NCBI GenBank assembly: GCA_016210045.1
Contig: JACQUX010000024.1
Location: 62,001 to 126,000 of the forward strand
Reading direction: 5' to 3'
DNA length: 64,000 bases
From: Deltaproteobacteria bacterium
GTDB lineage: Bacteria; UBA10199; GCA-002796325; JACPFF01
The translations under genes were made by a program, and so were the position numbers. The notes under the pieces are model-generated. The model searched no databases. It was not told the origin of the DNA and saw nothing but the letters and a program-made list of their open reading frames with translations. How positions within the stretch are numbered: position 1 is the stretch's first letter; every line of letters starts with the position of its first letter. This document shows, one piece after another, positions 17,161 through 25,132 of this stretch.

Positions 17161-18426
17161 ATGATCAACCCATTGGCTTGTCTCATTCGTATCGCGTGCG
17201 TCGCCTGCTGTGTCGCCACCTCAACCGCAGCATTCGCCGAAGATGTTCCGACAAAAAAAATTGAGCTGGGCGGAGAGTTGCGCTTGCGCGGCGAGACACT
17301 CGTTAATTTGAACAGCTTCATGCCGGGCCGCACCGCAGTGGAAGACGACGCGTTCGTGCTGTTGCGCGCGCGCATCCACCTCGATGCCAAGCCGATTGCT
17401 GGACTGCGCGTCTTCATCCAGCCGCAGTTTTCCCGCACCTTTGCACAGGAGGAATCCACGATCGCCAATGGCACGGCGCTCGACGATCTCGATCTCCACC
17501 AAGCCTTTCTCGATCTGCCCGCGATCGGCGGCAGTCCGCTCTCGCTGCGGCTCGGCCGTCAAGAGTTCGCGTACGGCGACGGGCGTTTGGTCGGTGACTT
17601 CGGCTGGTCGAATATCGGCCGCTCGTTCGACGCCGTCAAAGCCACGCTGAAATTTGACCATGCGTGGGTCGACGGCTTCGCCAGTTGGATTCAACGTGTC
17701 GGCGGCAATCAATACTTCGGCGGCCTCTACGGCCACGTCGACCTCACCGACACGCTCGCTGAAGAACCCTATGCGCTGGTCCTGGTCGACAACGACGGCG
17801 GCGCAGGCGGCGGCCGACTGGCCGTCTATACGCTCGGCAATCGCTTCGTCGGCACGCTCGGTCCCTGGGACTTCGGCATCGAAGCGGCACTCCAATCCGG
17901 TAAATCGGGCGGCAACACGATCTTCGCGTACGCAGGCCACGGCCGCGGCGGGTACACGTTCGACACCGGCTGGAAGCCACGGCTGGGCGTCGAATATAGC
18001 CTCGCGTCCGGCGATTCCTCTCCGGGCGTCGGCCGCGTCACCACGTTCAACAACCTCTTTCCCACCAATCACGACAAATACGGCTACATGGACGTCGTCG
18101 GCTGGAGGAACATCCACGACGCATCGGCGAGCTTTCAATGCGTGCCGTTCAAAAACTTCACGACCAGCCTGCAATATCACGCCTTCTTGCTCGCGCAACC
18201 CGCCGACGGCCTCTACCAAGCCAGTGGCGCCCAAGTCCGCGCCGGCGCCGCCGGGGCCTCCCGCTTCGTCGGCCACGAAGTCGATCTGCTCGCGAAGTAC
18301 AAGCTGAACCAGTACGCGAACTTCCTCGTCGGCTACTCCTACTTCCGCGCCGGCAAATTCCTCGCCGACACCGGCACCAAACGCGACGCCCACTTCGCCT
18401 ACGCCCAGACGCAAGTGAGTTTTTAG
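17161..18426 (+). CDS. Outer-membrane beta-barrel, alginate-export (AlgE-like) family
   Basis: 421 aa with a Sec signal peptide (cleaved after AFA, about residue 25). The mature part consists of alternating amphipathic strands and ends in Phe, as outer-membrane barrels do. Segments ELRLRGE, LLRARIHLDAKP, RLGRQEFAYGDGRLVG and GRSFDAVKA are typical of the alginate export domain family of porins. It follows narK2 by 19 bp with GAAAGGATC upstream, so it looks like the last gene of the nar operon. A role as an outer-membrane route for nitrate/nitrite or another anion is plausible but not shown. Real alginate export is unlikely here. Confidence 0.8.
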   Translation: MINPLACLIRIACVACCVATSTAAFAEDVPTKKIELGGELRLRGETLVNLNSFMPGRTAVEDDAFVLLRARIHLDAKPIAGLRVFIQPQFSRTFAQEESTIANGTALDDLDLHQAFLDLPAIGGSPLSLRLGRQEFAYGDGRLVGDFGWSNIGRSFDAVKATLKFDHAWVDGFASWIQRVGGNQYFGGLYGHVDLTDTLAEEPYALVLVDNDGGAGGGRLAVYTLGNRFVGTLGPWDFGIEAALQSGKSGGNTIFAYAGHGRGGYTFDTGWKPRLGVEYSLASGDSSPGVGRVTTFNNLFPTNHDKYGYMDVVGWRNIHDASASFQCVPFKNFTTSLQYHAFLLAQPADGLYQASGAQVRAGAAGASRFVGHEVDLLAKYKLNQYANFLVGYSYFRAGKFLADTGTKRDAHFAYAQTQVSF

Positions 18427-18477
18427 CGGAGCGGTGGCTGAGCGCTCATCGCTTGCGACGAAGTCTGACCCTGCGCT

Positions 18478-19044
18478 ATGGTCCGCGACATGGAAACCAA
18501 ATACACCGAGTCACGTCTCGTGCGCCTCATAGGGGTTATTGGTCTGGCGATATCCCTCGGCATCGAATGTTTACGTGAAGCCCACGCGGCCGACGTCTAC
18601 GTGGATAAAGGCGCATGCCCGTTCGAATGCTGTACATATCGAGCGTGGAGAGTTGTGAAACCGTTTCGTTTGTACGACGCGATCGGGAGTGGAACCGCAA
18701 TCGAAAAAGTCGCTGCCGGGGGCAAGATACAGGCCTTGACCGGGGAAGTGCATAGCGTCCCCTATCGAACCCAGGCGATTAGCGACGTGCCCGTACAAAA
18801 GATCCGCAAAGGAGATGAGGTCTTTTTTCTCGTTTCGTTAGGTGAGGGATTTTGGAAAGTGCGGCATCAAGGCCGCATCATCGAACTAGATGACGCAGAG
18901 AGCGTGACGGACTTCGCTGAGCGGACCAAGAAAGTTCCCATACAGAGTCAGTGGTGGATTCGACTCCGCTCCCCCAGCGGCAAGACCGGCTGGACCAAAG
19001 AAGACGACCAATTCTTCGGCCCGGACATGGACAGCTGTTCGTAG
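18478..19044 (+). CDS. Secreted protein with SH3-like domain, unknown function
   Basis: 188 aa. A signal peptide ends in AHA-AD (about residue 38 from the first ATG). A second ATG four codons in may be the true start. The mature protein begins with a CPFECC cysteine cluster and has beta-rich segments, GDEVFFLVS and LRSPSGKTGWTKEDD, the latter resembling the end of bacterial SH3 domains (GWxx). Such domains often bind cell-wall peptides. It stands alone between the nar operon and a toxin-antitoxin pair. The function is unknown. Confidence 0.6.
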   Translation: MVRDMETKYTESRLVRLIGVIGLAISLGIECLREAHAADVYVDKGACPFECCTYRAWRVVKPFRLYDAIGSGTAIEKVAAGGKIQALTGEVHSVPYRTQAISDVPVQKIRKGDEVFFLVSLGEGFWKVRHQGRIIELDDAESVTDFAERTKKVPIQSQWWIRLRSPSGKTGWTKEDDQFFGPDMDSCS

Positions 19045-19287
19045 CTCGTGCCGCACCGGACTGCATCAGCCAGTCCGTAGTGATAGCGACCCATTGATTT
19101 CCTTCACATTATCTACGTCGCGTCCAGACGGAGCCAATGGTGTGTTGATTGTATTGAGGTTTTTTTGCGCGGTGGTGGGATGCTGGAGGCCGACTCACCA
19201 CGCCGGCGCAATCCTGGGGCATCCTGGGCCCTCGAAAATGGGCGCTTTACGCGTTATGCGGCATACTTTGAGTGCTCATCACCCCTG

Positions 19288-19315
19288 TTGACAGTCGAAG
19301 ACACAAGTGTATACT
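19288..19315 (+). promoter_or_regulatory. Sigma-70 promoter and operator of the vapBC-type module
   Basis: TTGACA (19288-19293), a 16-nt spacer and TATACT (19310-19315) form a near-consensus promoter ending 15 nt before the antitoxin ATG at 19331. It overlaps short dyads (ACACAAGTGT, and GACAC/GTGTC about 16 nt apart) suitable for repressor binding by the antitoxin-toxin complex. Type II modules usually autoregulate in this way, so the dyads are a reasonable but unproven operator. Confidence 0.7.
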
Positions 19316-19330
19316 CAAAAGTGTCTCTTT

Positions 19331-19570
19331 ATGGATATCTCCGTTAAAGATTTGCGCTACCGGACGAAACACGTGCTCCACAGCCTGCGGCGCGGCACGC
19401 GCACCACCATTACGTATCGGGGGCGTCCGGTCGCCAAGCTCGTTCCCCTGACGGCTGAGGACACCAACGTTTTTCACCCGATCGGGTTCGGCATGTGGAA
19501 GGACCATACCGCACTCAAGGACGTACACGCATGGCTCGACGACCAGCGCGGCCCACGCTACGGCCGATAA
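19331..19570 (+). CDS. Phd/YefM-type antitoxin
   Basis: 79 aa. The N-terminus MDISVKDLRYRTKHVLHSLRRG with the following TYRGRPVAKLVPL is the pattern of the Phd/YefM antitoxins (DNA-binding N-terminal half, flexible C-terminal half that wraps the toxin). The ATG at 19331 is fixed by a strong promoter 15 nt upstream. The reading frame above it has no real start. Its last 40 nt overlap the PIN toxin gene. It probably represses the shared promoter and neutralises the ribonuclease. Confidence 0.82.
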   Translation: MDISVKDLRYRTKHVLHSLRRGTRTTITYRGRPVAKLVPLTAEDTNVFHPIGFGMWKDHTALKDVHAWLDDQRGPRYGR

Positions 19571-19950
19571 TCATCGATACAGATATCCTCATTTGGTACT
19601 TCCGCGGGAATCGCCGGGCCGCAGCTGCATTGCAGGACATCGAACATCGTCGGCGTTGGATCAGCTCAATCACACTGATGGAATTGCTCCAAGGCTGCCG
19701 TTCCCACGAAGAGCTGCGGGAGGTTCAGGCCTTTGTGGCGGAAAATGTCGCGCGGTTTCTGCACCCCGGCACGGCCGCCTCTGAGAAAGCCATCCACCTC
19801 ATCGAACACTATGCACTCCCCCACGGACTGCGCGTCGCCGATGCCCTGATTGCCGCTTCCACGCTGCTCCATCGTGCCACGCTCTTGACAGGCAATGTGA
19901 AGCACTTCCGTTGCATCGACGGACTCGACCTGCTCGAGTTTGCAGCGTAG
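19531..19950 (+). CDS. vapC: PIN-domain toxin ribonuclease (VapC family)
   Basis: 139 aa. The PIN-domain acids are Asp16 (with Asp18) in IIIDTDILIWYFRG, Glu51 in TLMELLQG, and Asp103 in LRVADALIA, with a late TGNVKHF block. VapC toxins are Mg-dependent endonucleases that cut tRNA or rRNA. The start at 19531 is favoured by AAGGA about 9 nt upstream inside the antitoxin gene. A longer frame from 19495 lacks that signal. The partner antitoxin overlaps by 40 nt. Confidence 0.85.
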   Translation: MARRPARPTLRPIIIDTDILIWYFRGNRRAAAALQDIEHRRRWISSITLMELLQGCRSHEELREVQAFVAENVARFLHPGTAASEKAIHLIEHYALPHGLRVADALIAASTLLHRATLLTGNVKHFRCIDGLDLLEFAA

Positions 19951-19980
19951 CCAAGCACGCAAAGAATAACGCGCCTGCGC

Positions 19981-21735
19981 TCACTCCGCATGGCACCCCG
20001 CACAGAGCGTCGTCTTGATGTCGGCGTGGAGCGGCACGTCTTTGTGACCACCGAGTTCGTGGCAGCTGGCACAACCCATCATTTCGGTGTGGGCCTTATG
20101 TGGCATGGTTTTACCGTCGACCTGCACGGTGGCGGGAGGAACCAGCACGCCGAGTTTAGTGTGACACATCGTCGCGCAATACGACCCATTCAGCAGTGGC
20201 AGATTCGTCGTATCCGGCAGCGGCACTTTGAGCGCACTTCCGAGTTCCCCCAGCGCCGCGTCTTCCTTGCGCAACGCCGCGGATGCCAAGTACACGTTGT
20301 GCTCGCCGCGCGCGAAGCGGACAAAGTCGTGCCATCGCGTGACTTGCGCGAATTGCGTGTGCAGTGGGGCTAACGCATCGGCCGCTAACGTCGCTTTCGC
20401 CAGCGCCTCTTTCACTAACTCAATCTTCTTATCTAATGCCGCCAACGTCGCCTTGAGCGCCGACTGCGCCTCCTCCCACATCCCGGTAAAGGCCTCACCG
20501 TGACATTTAATACAGGCCTGCGGCGCGGCCGCGACTGTCACGCCGCCGAACTCCGGACTCGGTTTATCTTTTTGCTCGCGGTAGTGACAGCCGACACAAT
20601 CGACTTGGGCCGTGTACATGGGACTCGGGATATTCGGGAGCCCCAGCGAATCGACACGGCCGCTGTACATCTCTAATTGTCCGACGTGCTTCTGTTCGTG
20701 ACAGAAGTTACAATCGAACGCGAGCGCCGGCGTCCGGTGCCGCGTCAGGAAACTCTCCGGCACCGCGGGCCGATTGAGCGGCGCAATGGCCGCTTTCCCC
20801 GCCTCTTGGAAGCCGTGCTTCAACTCTTTATGACAGTGGAGACACGCCACGTTGTGTTTCGTGACGTGATTTTCGTGCAGGAACGGGATGTCGTCATATT
20901 TCTCCAACTTCTCCGGCTGATTGTGACAGGTAAAACACCGATCTTTTTCCGCCTTCCCCTCGCCTTCGGTCACATCAAGATGACAGTTCTTGCACGCCAA
21001 GCCGCGTTTCACCACGAAGTCTTGGTGATTGAAACTCATGTTGCCGACTTGGAACGACTGTTCCGGCAAGTTGTGACACCCCTGACACCCCACGCCCGGT
21101 TCACCGACGTCGCCCGTCTTCCCGTCCCGGAAATGACAGAGGAAGCACGAACTGTACGTCACTTCGACGTGTGTGCCGACGACGATTTGGGAGTGACACG
21201 AGACACAGCGCAGCTGTCGACCTCGCCGCGGCTCCGACAAGTGAGGGCGATGATCAAACCGAATGCCGTGCTTCGTCAACACTTGCCCTTCAAGCAGCCG
21301 CGTCGAATGGCATCCGGAACGGAGACACGACGCGTCTTCAATCTCTGCGAACGGCTTGGAAGAATAGGTGCGCGTAATATATTTCACCACTTGCGAGGAG
21401 GCCTGAAACTTGTGCCACAAGAGTTCGCCTAACCCATCCGACGGCGGATAGTGACAATCCACACATTTCGCCTTGCCGTAGTGCTGCGAGGTCCGCCACG
21501 CCTCGTAATACGGCGTCATGATATGACACGAATTACAGAACGCCGGGCTGGTCGAATACGTGGCCATTCCGAGCAGCCCGACCAGGAACAGGCAAAACCC
21601 GATGCCGAGTGTAACGAAAAACCGCGGCAGCAAGTGAACCCGCCAGCGATGCGTGAGCGGAACATCGATCCCGATTTTCAACAACCAACGACGCCAGCCA
21701 ATTGCGGGGGGATGCGAATGCGGCGATGTCTCCAC
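19981..21735 (-). CDS. NapC/NirT-type multiheme cytochrome c, about 15 hemes
   Basis: 584 aa. After a cytoplasmic N-terminus and one membrane helix comes CNSCHIMTPYYEAW, the quinol-site heme motif of NapC/NirT/NrfH proteins. In total I count 13 CxxCH sites plus two variants, CLRSGCH (CX4CH) and CATMCH (CX3CH). A helical, Lys/Ala-rich segment interrupts the C-terminal heme sites. The start GTG at 21735 follows AAGGAG by 6 nt. A longer frame would run into the neighbour. It lies 16 bp after the CbcL-like gene. By analogy with ImcH of Geobacter it should oxidise menaquinol and pass electrons to periplasmic cytochromes. Confidence 0.85.
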   Translation of the reverse strand: METSPHSHPPAIGWRRWLLKIGIDVPLTHRWRVHLLPRFFVTLGIGFCLFLVGLLGMATYSTSPAFCNSCHIMTPYYEAWRTSQHYGKAKCVDCHYPPSDGLGELLWHKFQASSQVVKYITRTYSSKPFAEIEDASCLRSGCHSTRLLEGQVLTKHGIRFDHRPHLSEPRRGRQLRCVSCHSQIVVGTHVEVTYSSCFLCHFRDGKTGDVGEPGVGCQGCHNLPEQSFQVGNMSFNHQDFVVKRGLACKNCHLDVTEGEGKAEKDRCFTCHNQPEKLEKYDDIPFLHENHVTKHNVACLHCHKELKHGFQEAGKAAIAPLNRPAVPESFLTRHRTPALAFDCNFCHEQKHVGQLEMYSGRVDSLGLPNIPSPMYTAQVDCVGCHYREQKDKPSPEFGGVTVAAAPQACIKCHGEAFTGMWEEAQSALKATLAALDKKIELVKEALAKATLAADALAPLHTQFAQVTRWHDFVRFARGEHNVYLASAALRKEDAALGELGSALKVPLPDTTNLPLLNGSYCATMCHTKLGVLVPPATVQVDGKTMPHKAHTEMMGCASCHELGGHKDVPLHADIKTTLCAGCHAE

Positions 21736-21751
21736 ACGATACTCCTTCAGT

Positions 21752-23593
21752 TCACACGGCCATGTGCATAATCCGCCAGAGATACGCCACAAAAATCAGC
21801 AGCACCAACCCAATGCCGATTCCCAATGCCGAATAGCCAAACACGTATGCAAATCGTTGGGTACGCGGAGCCGGCGGTCCGACGACGACATCGGCGAGTC
21901 GGCCGGAACGAACCAAGTCGGCATATTCTTCCGGACGCTCGTGCTGAAAGCGTTCTAACGGAATGCGTCCGGTAAAAATGACGGGATCGAACGGGAAATT
22001 TTCCGGCCGGAGATGGACATGGAAAAAGTGGAAAATGAAAATGAAGCCGATGGCCAACAACGCCTCTTCGCCATGCACTACCATCGCGATATTCAGCGCA
22101 ACGCCGGGGAGGAAGCGCGTGAAAAATTCGGGGAACCAGAGCATCAGCCCGGAAATCCCGATCACGGGTACACCCCAAAAGATCGCAAAATAATCGAACT
22201 TCTCCCAATAGGCCCAGCGTCCAATCTGCGGACGCGGTCCCAGATAGAGAAACCAACGCAGATTTTCAAATAAATCGCGGGCATCTTTCAGTCGCGGAAT
22301 GATCGTATGACCCGATCGCACTTCGGCACGCACATCCGTGCCGGCATAGCTGCGCACCAAGTAGCCGATGTGAAAGGTGGCATATCCGGCTGTGACGACG
22401 GCAAAGAGGCGATGGAAATACCGAGAAACTTCCGCGCCGCCGAAGAGCGCACTGAGAAGCGGAGCCCACGGTGCATCGTGGTACATCAGCAACGCCCCAG
22501 TCGCGGCGAGCCCTAAGAAACTGACCACGACGGCCAAATGCGTCATCCGCTGCGCAAACGAGAAGCGCTGCACGTATTGAGCACTACTCGGGAAATGCGG
22601 CAGCTCGCCGCGTTTGCACGCTACTACGGTGCGTTGCAGCCACAGCAGCGTATGCAGCCCAAAGAAGCTGAAGACCGCAATCAGCAGCGCCGCCATAAAA
22701 TGCGTGACATAAAACAGCACTGGCGATTTGGCACGATCCGCAAAGTCGGGATGGGGATCGAACGCGACAAAGTTCACATTGGCGGAGTCATGACATTCGC
22801 CGCAGGTCGCTATGAGATGATCCGGATGCACGGAAGAATCGGGATCCGACTTGGGCAGATTCAGATGCGCGGTATGGCAGTCGGAACATTTCGCCGCCAC
22901 GAGATAGCCGATCGACGTGGCCTGGCCATGGAAACTGTCACGATACGATGGGGCCTTGTCGTCGTGACACCGCCCGCACTCTCGCGGGAGCTCGACACGA
23001 AATCCCTTCGATGCGACCTTCTGAATTTGGTGCGCGGTATGGCACGTGGTACAGACCGGGCCTCGCGGATCGTCGGCTAACCACAGCGCCCCGTGTGCAC
23101 TGCGTTGAAAATTTTCAAACACCCCGACATGGCACGGCTTACAGGTCGTCGGCACCCGCGTGTGGTGCACCGGCGACTGCGGGTTGTCTTTGGCTAAAAT
23201 CTGGTGCGAGCCGTGACAATCATGACATTCGGTCGCGTAGGCGACTCCGTCTTTGCTCCCGATGCGATGCATGCCACGCGCATGCTCGGCACCTACGCTC
23301 GGGTGACACGTGGCGCATTGAACGCGTTCTGGAGTGGCTTCGTGCGGCACGGCACTGACATCGGCGTGGCAATCCGTGCAGGCAAGTCCTTCATGCACCG
23401 ACCCCTGGAGGGCTTCCGCTGTGATGCGGGGTTCCATCGCATCATGGCACCCCAGGCAATCGGCCGTAGTCGGAGACTCCGCACCAACGGGTAGCGCAAT
23501 CCAGAGGAGCGCAAATGCCAGCCAACTACGCAACAGCCGTGCCAATCGCCCCACCCACGCTTCGCCCCAGATTCTGGTCCCACGTTGATGCAT
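21752..23593 (-). CDS. CbcL-like fusion of nine-heme cytochrome c and cytochrome b
   Basis: 613 aa from the ATG at 23593 (a longer start at 23629 is possible; neither has a strong ribosome site). A signal peptide is followed by nine CxxCH motifs within about residues 40-280. Then comes a membrane domain with several helices and histidines typical of diheme cytochrome b of the hydrogenase/formate dehydrogenase gamma type. A nine-heme c domain fused to such a b domain is the architecture of Geobacter CbcL, a menaquinol oxidase used for low-potential extracellular acceptors. It is cotranscribed with the NapC-type multiheme gene. Confidence 0.85.
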   Translation of the reverse strand: MHQRGTRIWGEAWVGRLARLLRSWLAFALLWIALPVGAESPTTADCLGCHDAMEPRITAEALQGSVHEGLACTDCHADVSAVPHEATPERVQCATCHPSVGAEHARGMHRIGSKDGVAYATECHDCHGSHQILAKDNPQSPVHHTRVPTTCKPCHVGVFENFQRSAHGALWLADDPRGPVCTTCHTAHQIQKVASKGFRVELPRECGRCHDDKAPSYRDSFHGQATSIGYLVAAKCSDCHTAHLNLPKSDPDSSVHPDHLIATCGECHDSANVNFVAFDPHPDFADRAKSPVLFYVTHFMAALLIAVFSFFGLHTLLWLQRTVVACKRGELPHFPSSAQYVQRFSFAQRMTHLAVVVSFLGLAATGALLMYHDAPWAPLLSALFGGAEVSRYFHRLFAVVTAGYATFHIGYLVRSYAGTDVRAEVRSGHTIIPRLKDARDLFENLRWFLYLGPRPQIGRWAYWEKFDYFAIFWGVPVIGISGLMLWFPEFFTRFLPGVALNIAMVVHGEEALLAIGFIFIFHFFHVHLRPENFPFDPVIFTGRIPLERFQHERPEEYADLVRSGRLADVVVGPPAPRTQRFAYVFGYSALGIGIGLVLLIFVAYLWRIMHMAV

Positions 23594-23653
23594 AGTGCCA
23601 CGCGCTATAAGGGATGGTGCGGAGACCATCTAACGCCCGGGATCAAGAAAGCA

Positions 23654-23665
23654 ACTGATATCAGT
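23654..23665. promoter_or_regulatory. 12-bp palindrome between divergent cytochrome operons
   Basis: ACTGATATCAGT is a perfect 12-bp palindrome in the 112-bp gap between the leftward CbcL-like gene and the rightward tetraheme cytochrome gene. The CTGATAT half also occurs in the moaA/nar divergent region (6054-6060). A shared transcription factor is possible. No regulator gene is adjacent, so the assignment is inference. Confidence 0.4.
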
Positions 23666-23705
23666 CATAGGCCCGTGCGGCAGCGCCCGACATAGTGGAG
23701 CCACA

Positions 23706-24311
23706 ATGCATCGGCTGTGGGAACGCACATGGAGAGGGTTGCGTTGGATCTGGCAGCCGGAATCATTACCACCGGGACCTATAGGTCCGCGGACAGGGAG
23801 AGACGGCATGCCCCGACGGCACAACAAACATTATTATCGCATCACCTTCCTGATCGTCAGCGGGCTCGTCGCCTTTTTTGTGTTTCGTGCGTTCCTGATC
23901 CCCACCTCCTTTCAGCAATTCGGACATTATCGCGGCGCCAACGTCGCCGAACAAATGAACCGGACGACGCACTTCGGCCCCAAGACGGTCTGCGCGATGT
24001 GCCATCCCGATTTGGCGACTCAACATCAGACTGGGAAGCACACCACGGTCCAATGCCAAGACTGCCACGATCGTGTCGATGTCCATGCTAATCCGGAGAC
24101 CGGAGAAGTGATCGGACCGATGCCGATCCAAAAAACCGCGCAGCTCTGCCTTCGTTGCCATCAGCAACTCCCCTCTCGCCCTACAACATTCGCGCAGATC
24201 AACCCGGAGGAACACCTCCGCGACATGCCGGAGGCCCACAGCCCGACCATCTGTTTCAGCTGTCACCAGCCGCACGACCCCACGGGCGCCGCCACGAAGG
24301 AGAAACCATAA
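23706..24311 (+). CDS. Membrane-anchored tetraheme cytochrome c
   Basis: 201 aa from the ATG at 23706 (GTGGAG upstream). A second start at 23808 (preceded by GGGAGAG) would remove a 34-residue basic N-terminal extension and leave the membrane helix intact. One transmembrane helix (about residues 45-65) is followed by four CxxCH motifs: CAMCH, CQDCH, CLRCH and CFSCH. It forms an operon with a Tat-exported ferredoxin and an NrfD protein, the makeup of quinol-cytochrome complexes such as NrfBCD and Geobacter Cbc. It is likely the periplasmic electron outlet. Its stop overlaps the next ATG (TAATG). Confidence 0.82.
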   Translation: MHRLWERTWRGLRWIWQPESLPPGPIGPRTGRDGMPRRHNKHYYRITFLIVSGLVAFFVFRAFLIPTSFQQFGHYRGANVAEQMNRTTHFGPKTVCAMCHPDLATQHQTGKHTTVQCQDCHDRVDVHANPETGEVIGPMPIQKTAQLCLRCHQQLPSRPTTFAQINPEEHLRDMPEAHSPTICFSCHQPHDPTGAATKEKP

Positions 24312-25132
24312 TGACGACGCCCACGAACAACGCCCCGGCCACACCGGAGCCCACCGCGGAACCAGGTGTCAACAGGCGTGGCTTTCTGCAAAAGGGATGT
24401 GAATTGGCGGCGGCCACACTGTTTGTCGGGTTATTGCCAACACGCAGCCTGGCCAAAGTGGACACGACCGCCCCGCATCCGGAAGGCCATCCCGATTATC
24501 AGTGGGAAGAACATCTCTACGCCTACGTCATCGACACGACGAAATGTATCGGCTGCGGGATGTGTGTGGAGGCGTGTCGGAAAGAGAACAACGTCCCACC
24601 AGGCTTCTTTCGCACGTGGGTCGAACGATACGAAGTGTCGGAGCGCGGCGAAGTCCACGTCGATTCCCCGCAAGGGGGCGAAAAAGGATTCGGGCCGATC
24701 AGCCCGGGCTTTAATGTTTCGAAAGGATATTTTGTTCCGAAAATTTGCAATCACTGTTCGAATACGCCGTGTATTCAAGTCTGTCCGGTTGGAGCCTCCT
24801 ACCGGACACAGGACGGCGTCATTCTTGTCGATGACAAACGCTGTGTCGGCTGCGGCTACTGCGTCCAGGCCTGTCCGTACGGGAGTCGCTTTTTGAATCC
24901 GGAAACGAAAGTCGCCGAGAAGTGTACGTGGTGTTACCACCGTATCACGAAAGGCCTCCAACCCGCATGCGTGCAGGCCTGCCCGGCGGGAGCGCGACTG
25001 TTCGGCGATCTGAAAAAAGAAGACGATCCGGTCCGCAAAATCATCGCCACGGAGCGGCTCGCCGTGCTGCAGCCAGAAAAACTCACCAAGCCGAGCTGCT
25101 TTTATTTGGGGTTGGATAAGGAGGTGCGGTGA
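24311..25132 (+). CDS. Tat-exported 4Fe-4S ferredoxin subunit (NrfC/DmsB-like)
   Basis: 273 aa. The N-terminus has a twin-arginine signal, NRRGFLQKG, followed by a hydrophobic stretch, so the protein is exported folded. Four cysteine clusters follow: CIGCGMCVEAC, CNHCSNTPCIQVC, CVGCGYCVQAC and CTWCYHR...CVQAC, enough for four [4Fe-4S] centres. It resembles the iron-sulfur subunits paired with NrfD-type membrane proteins and should carry electrons between NrfD and the tetraheme cytochrome. The start at 24311 overlaps the upstream stop, and its own stop overlaps the NrfD start. Confidence 0.9.
   Translation: MTTPTNNAPATPEPTAEPGVNRRGFLQKGCELAAATLFVGLLPTRSLAKVDTTAPHPEGHPDYQWEEHLYAYVIDTTKCIGCGMCVEACRKENNVPPGFFRTWVERYEVSERGEVHVDSPQGGEKGFGPISPGFNVSKGYFVPKICNHCSNTPCIQVCPVGASYRTQDGVILVDDKRCVGCGYCVQACPYGSRFLNPETKVAEKCTWCYHRITKGLQPACVQACPAGARLFGDLKKEDDPVRKIIATERLAVLQPEKLTKPSCFYLGLDKEVR

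Noticed and set aside
17221-18414. 397-codon minus-strand frame opposite the outer-membrane barrel gene
   Set aside because: The plus strand has a signal peptide, barrel pattern and ribosome site. The minus frame has none.
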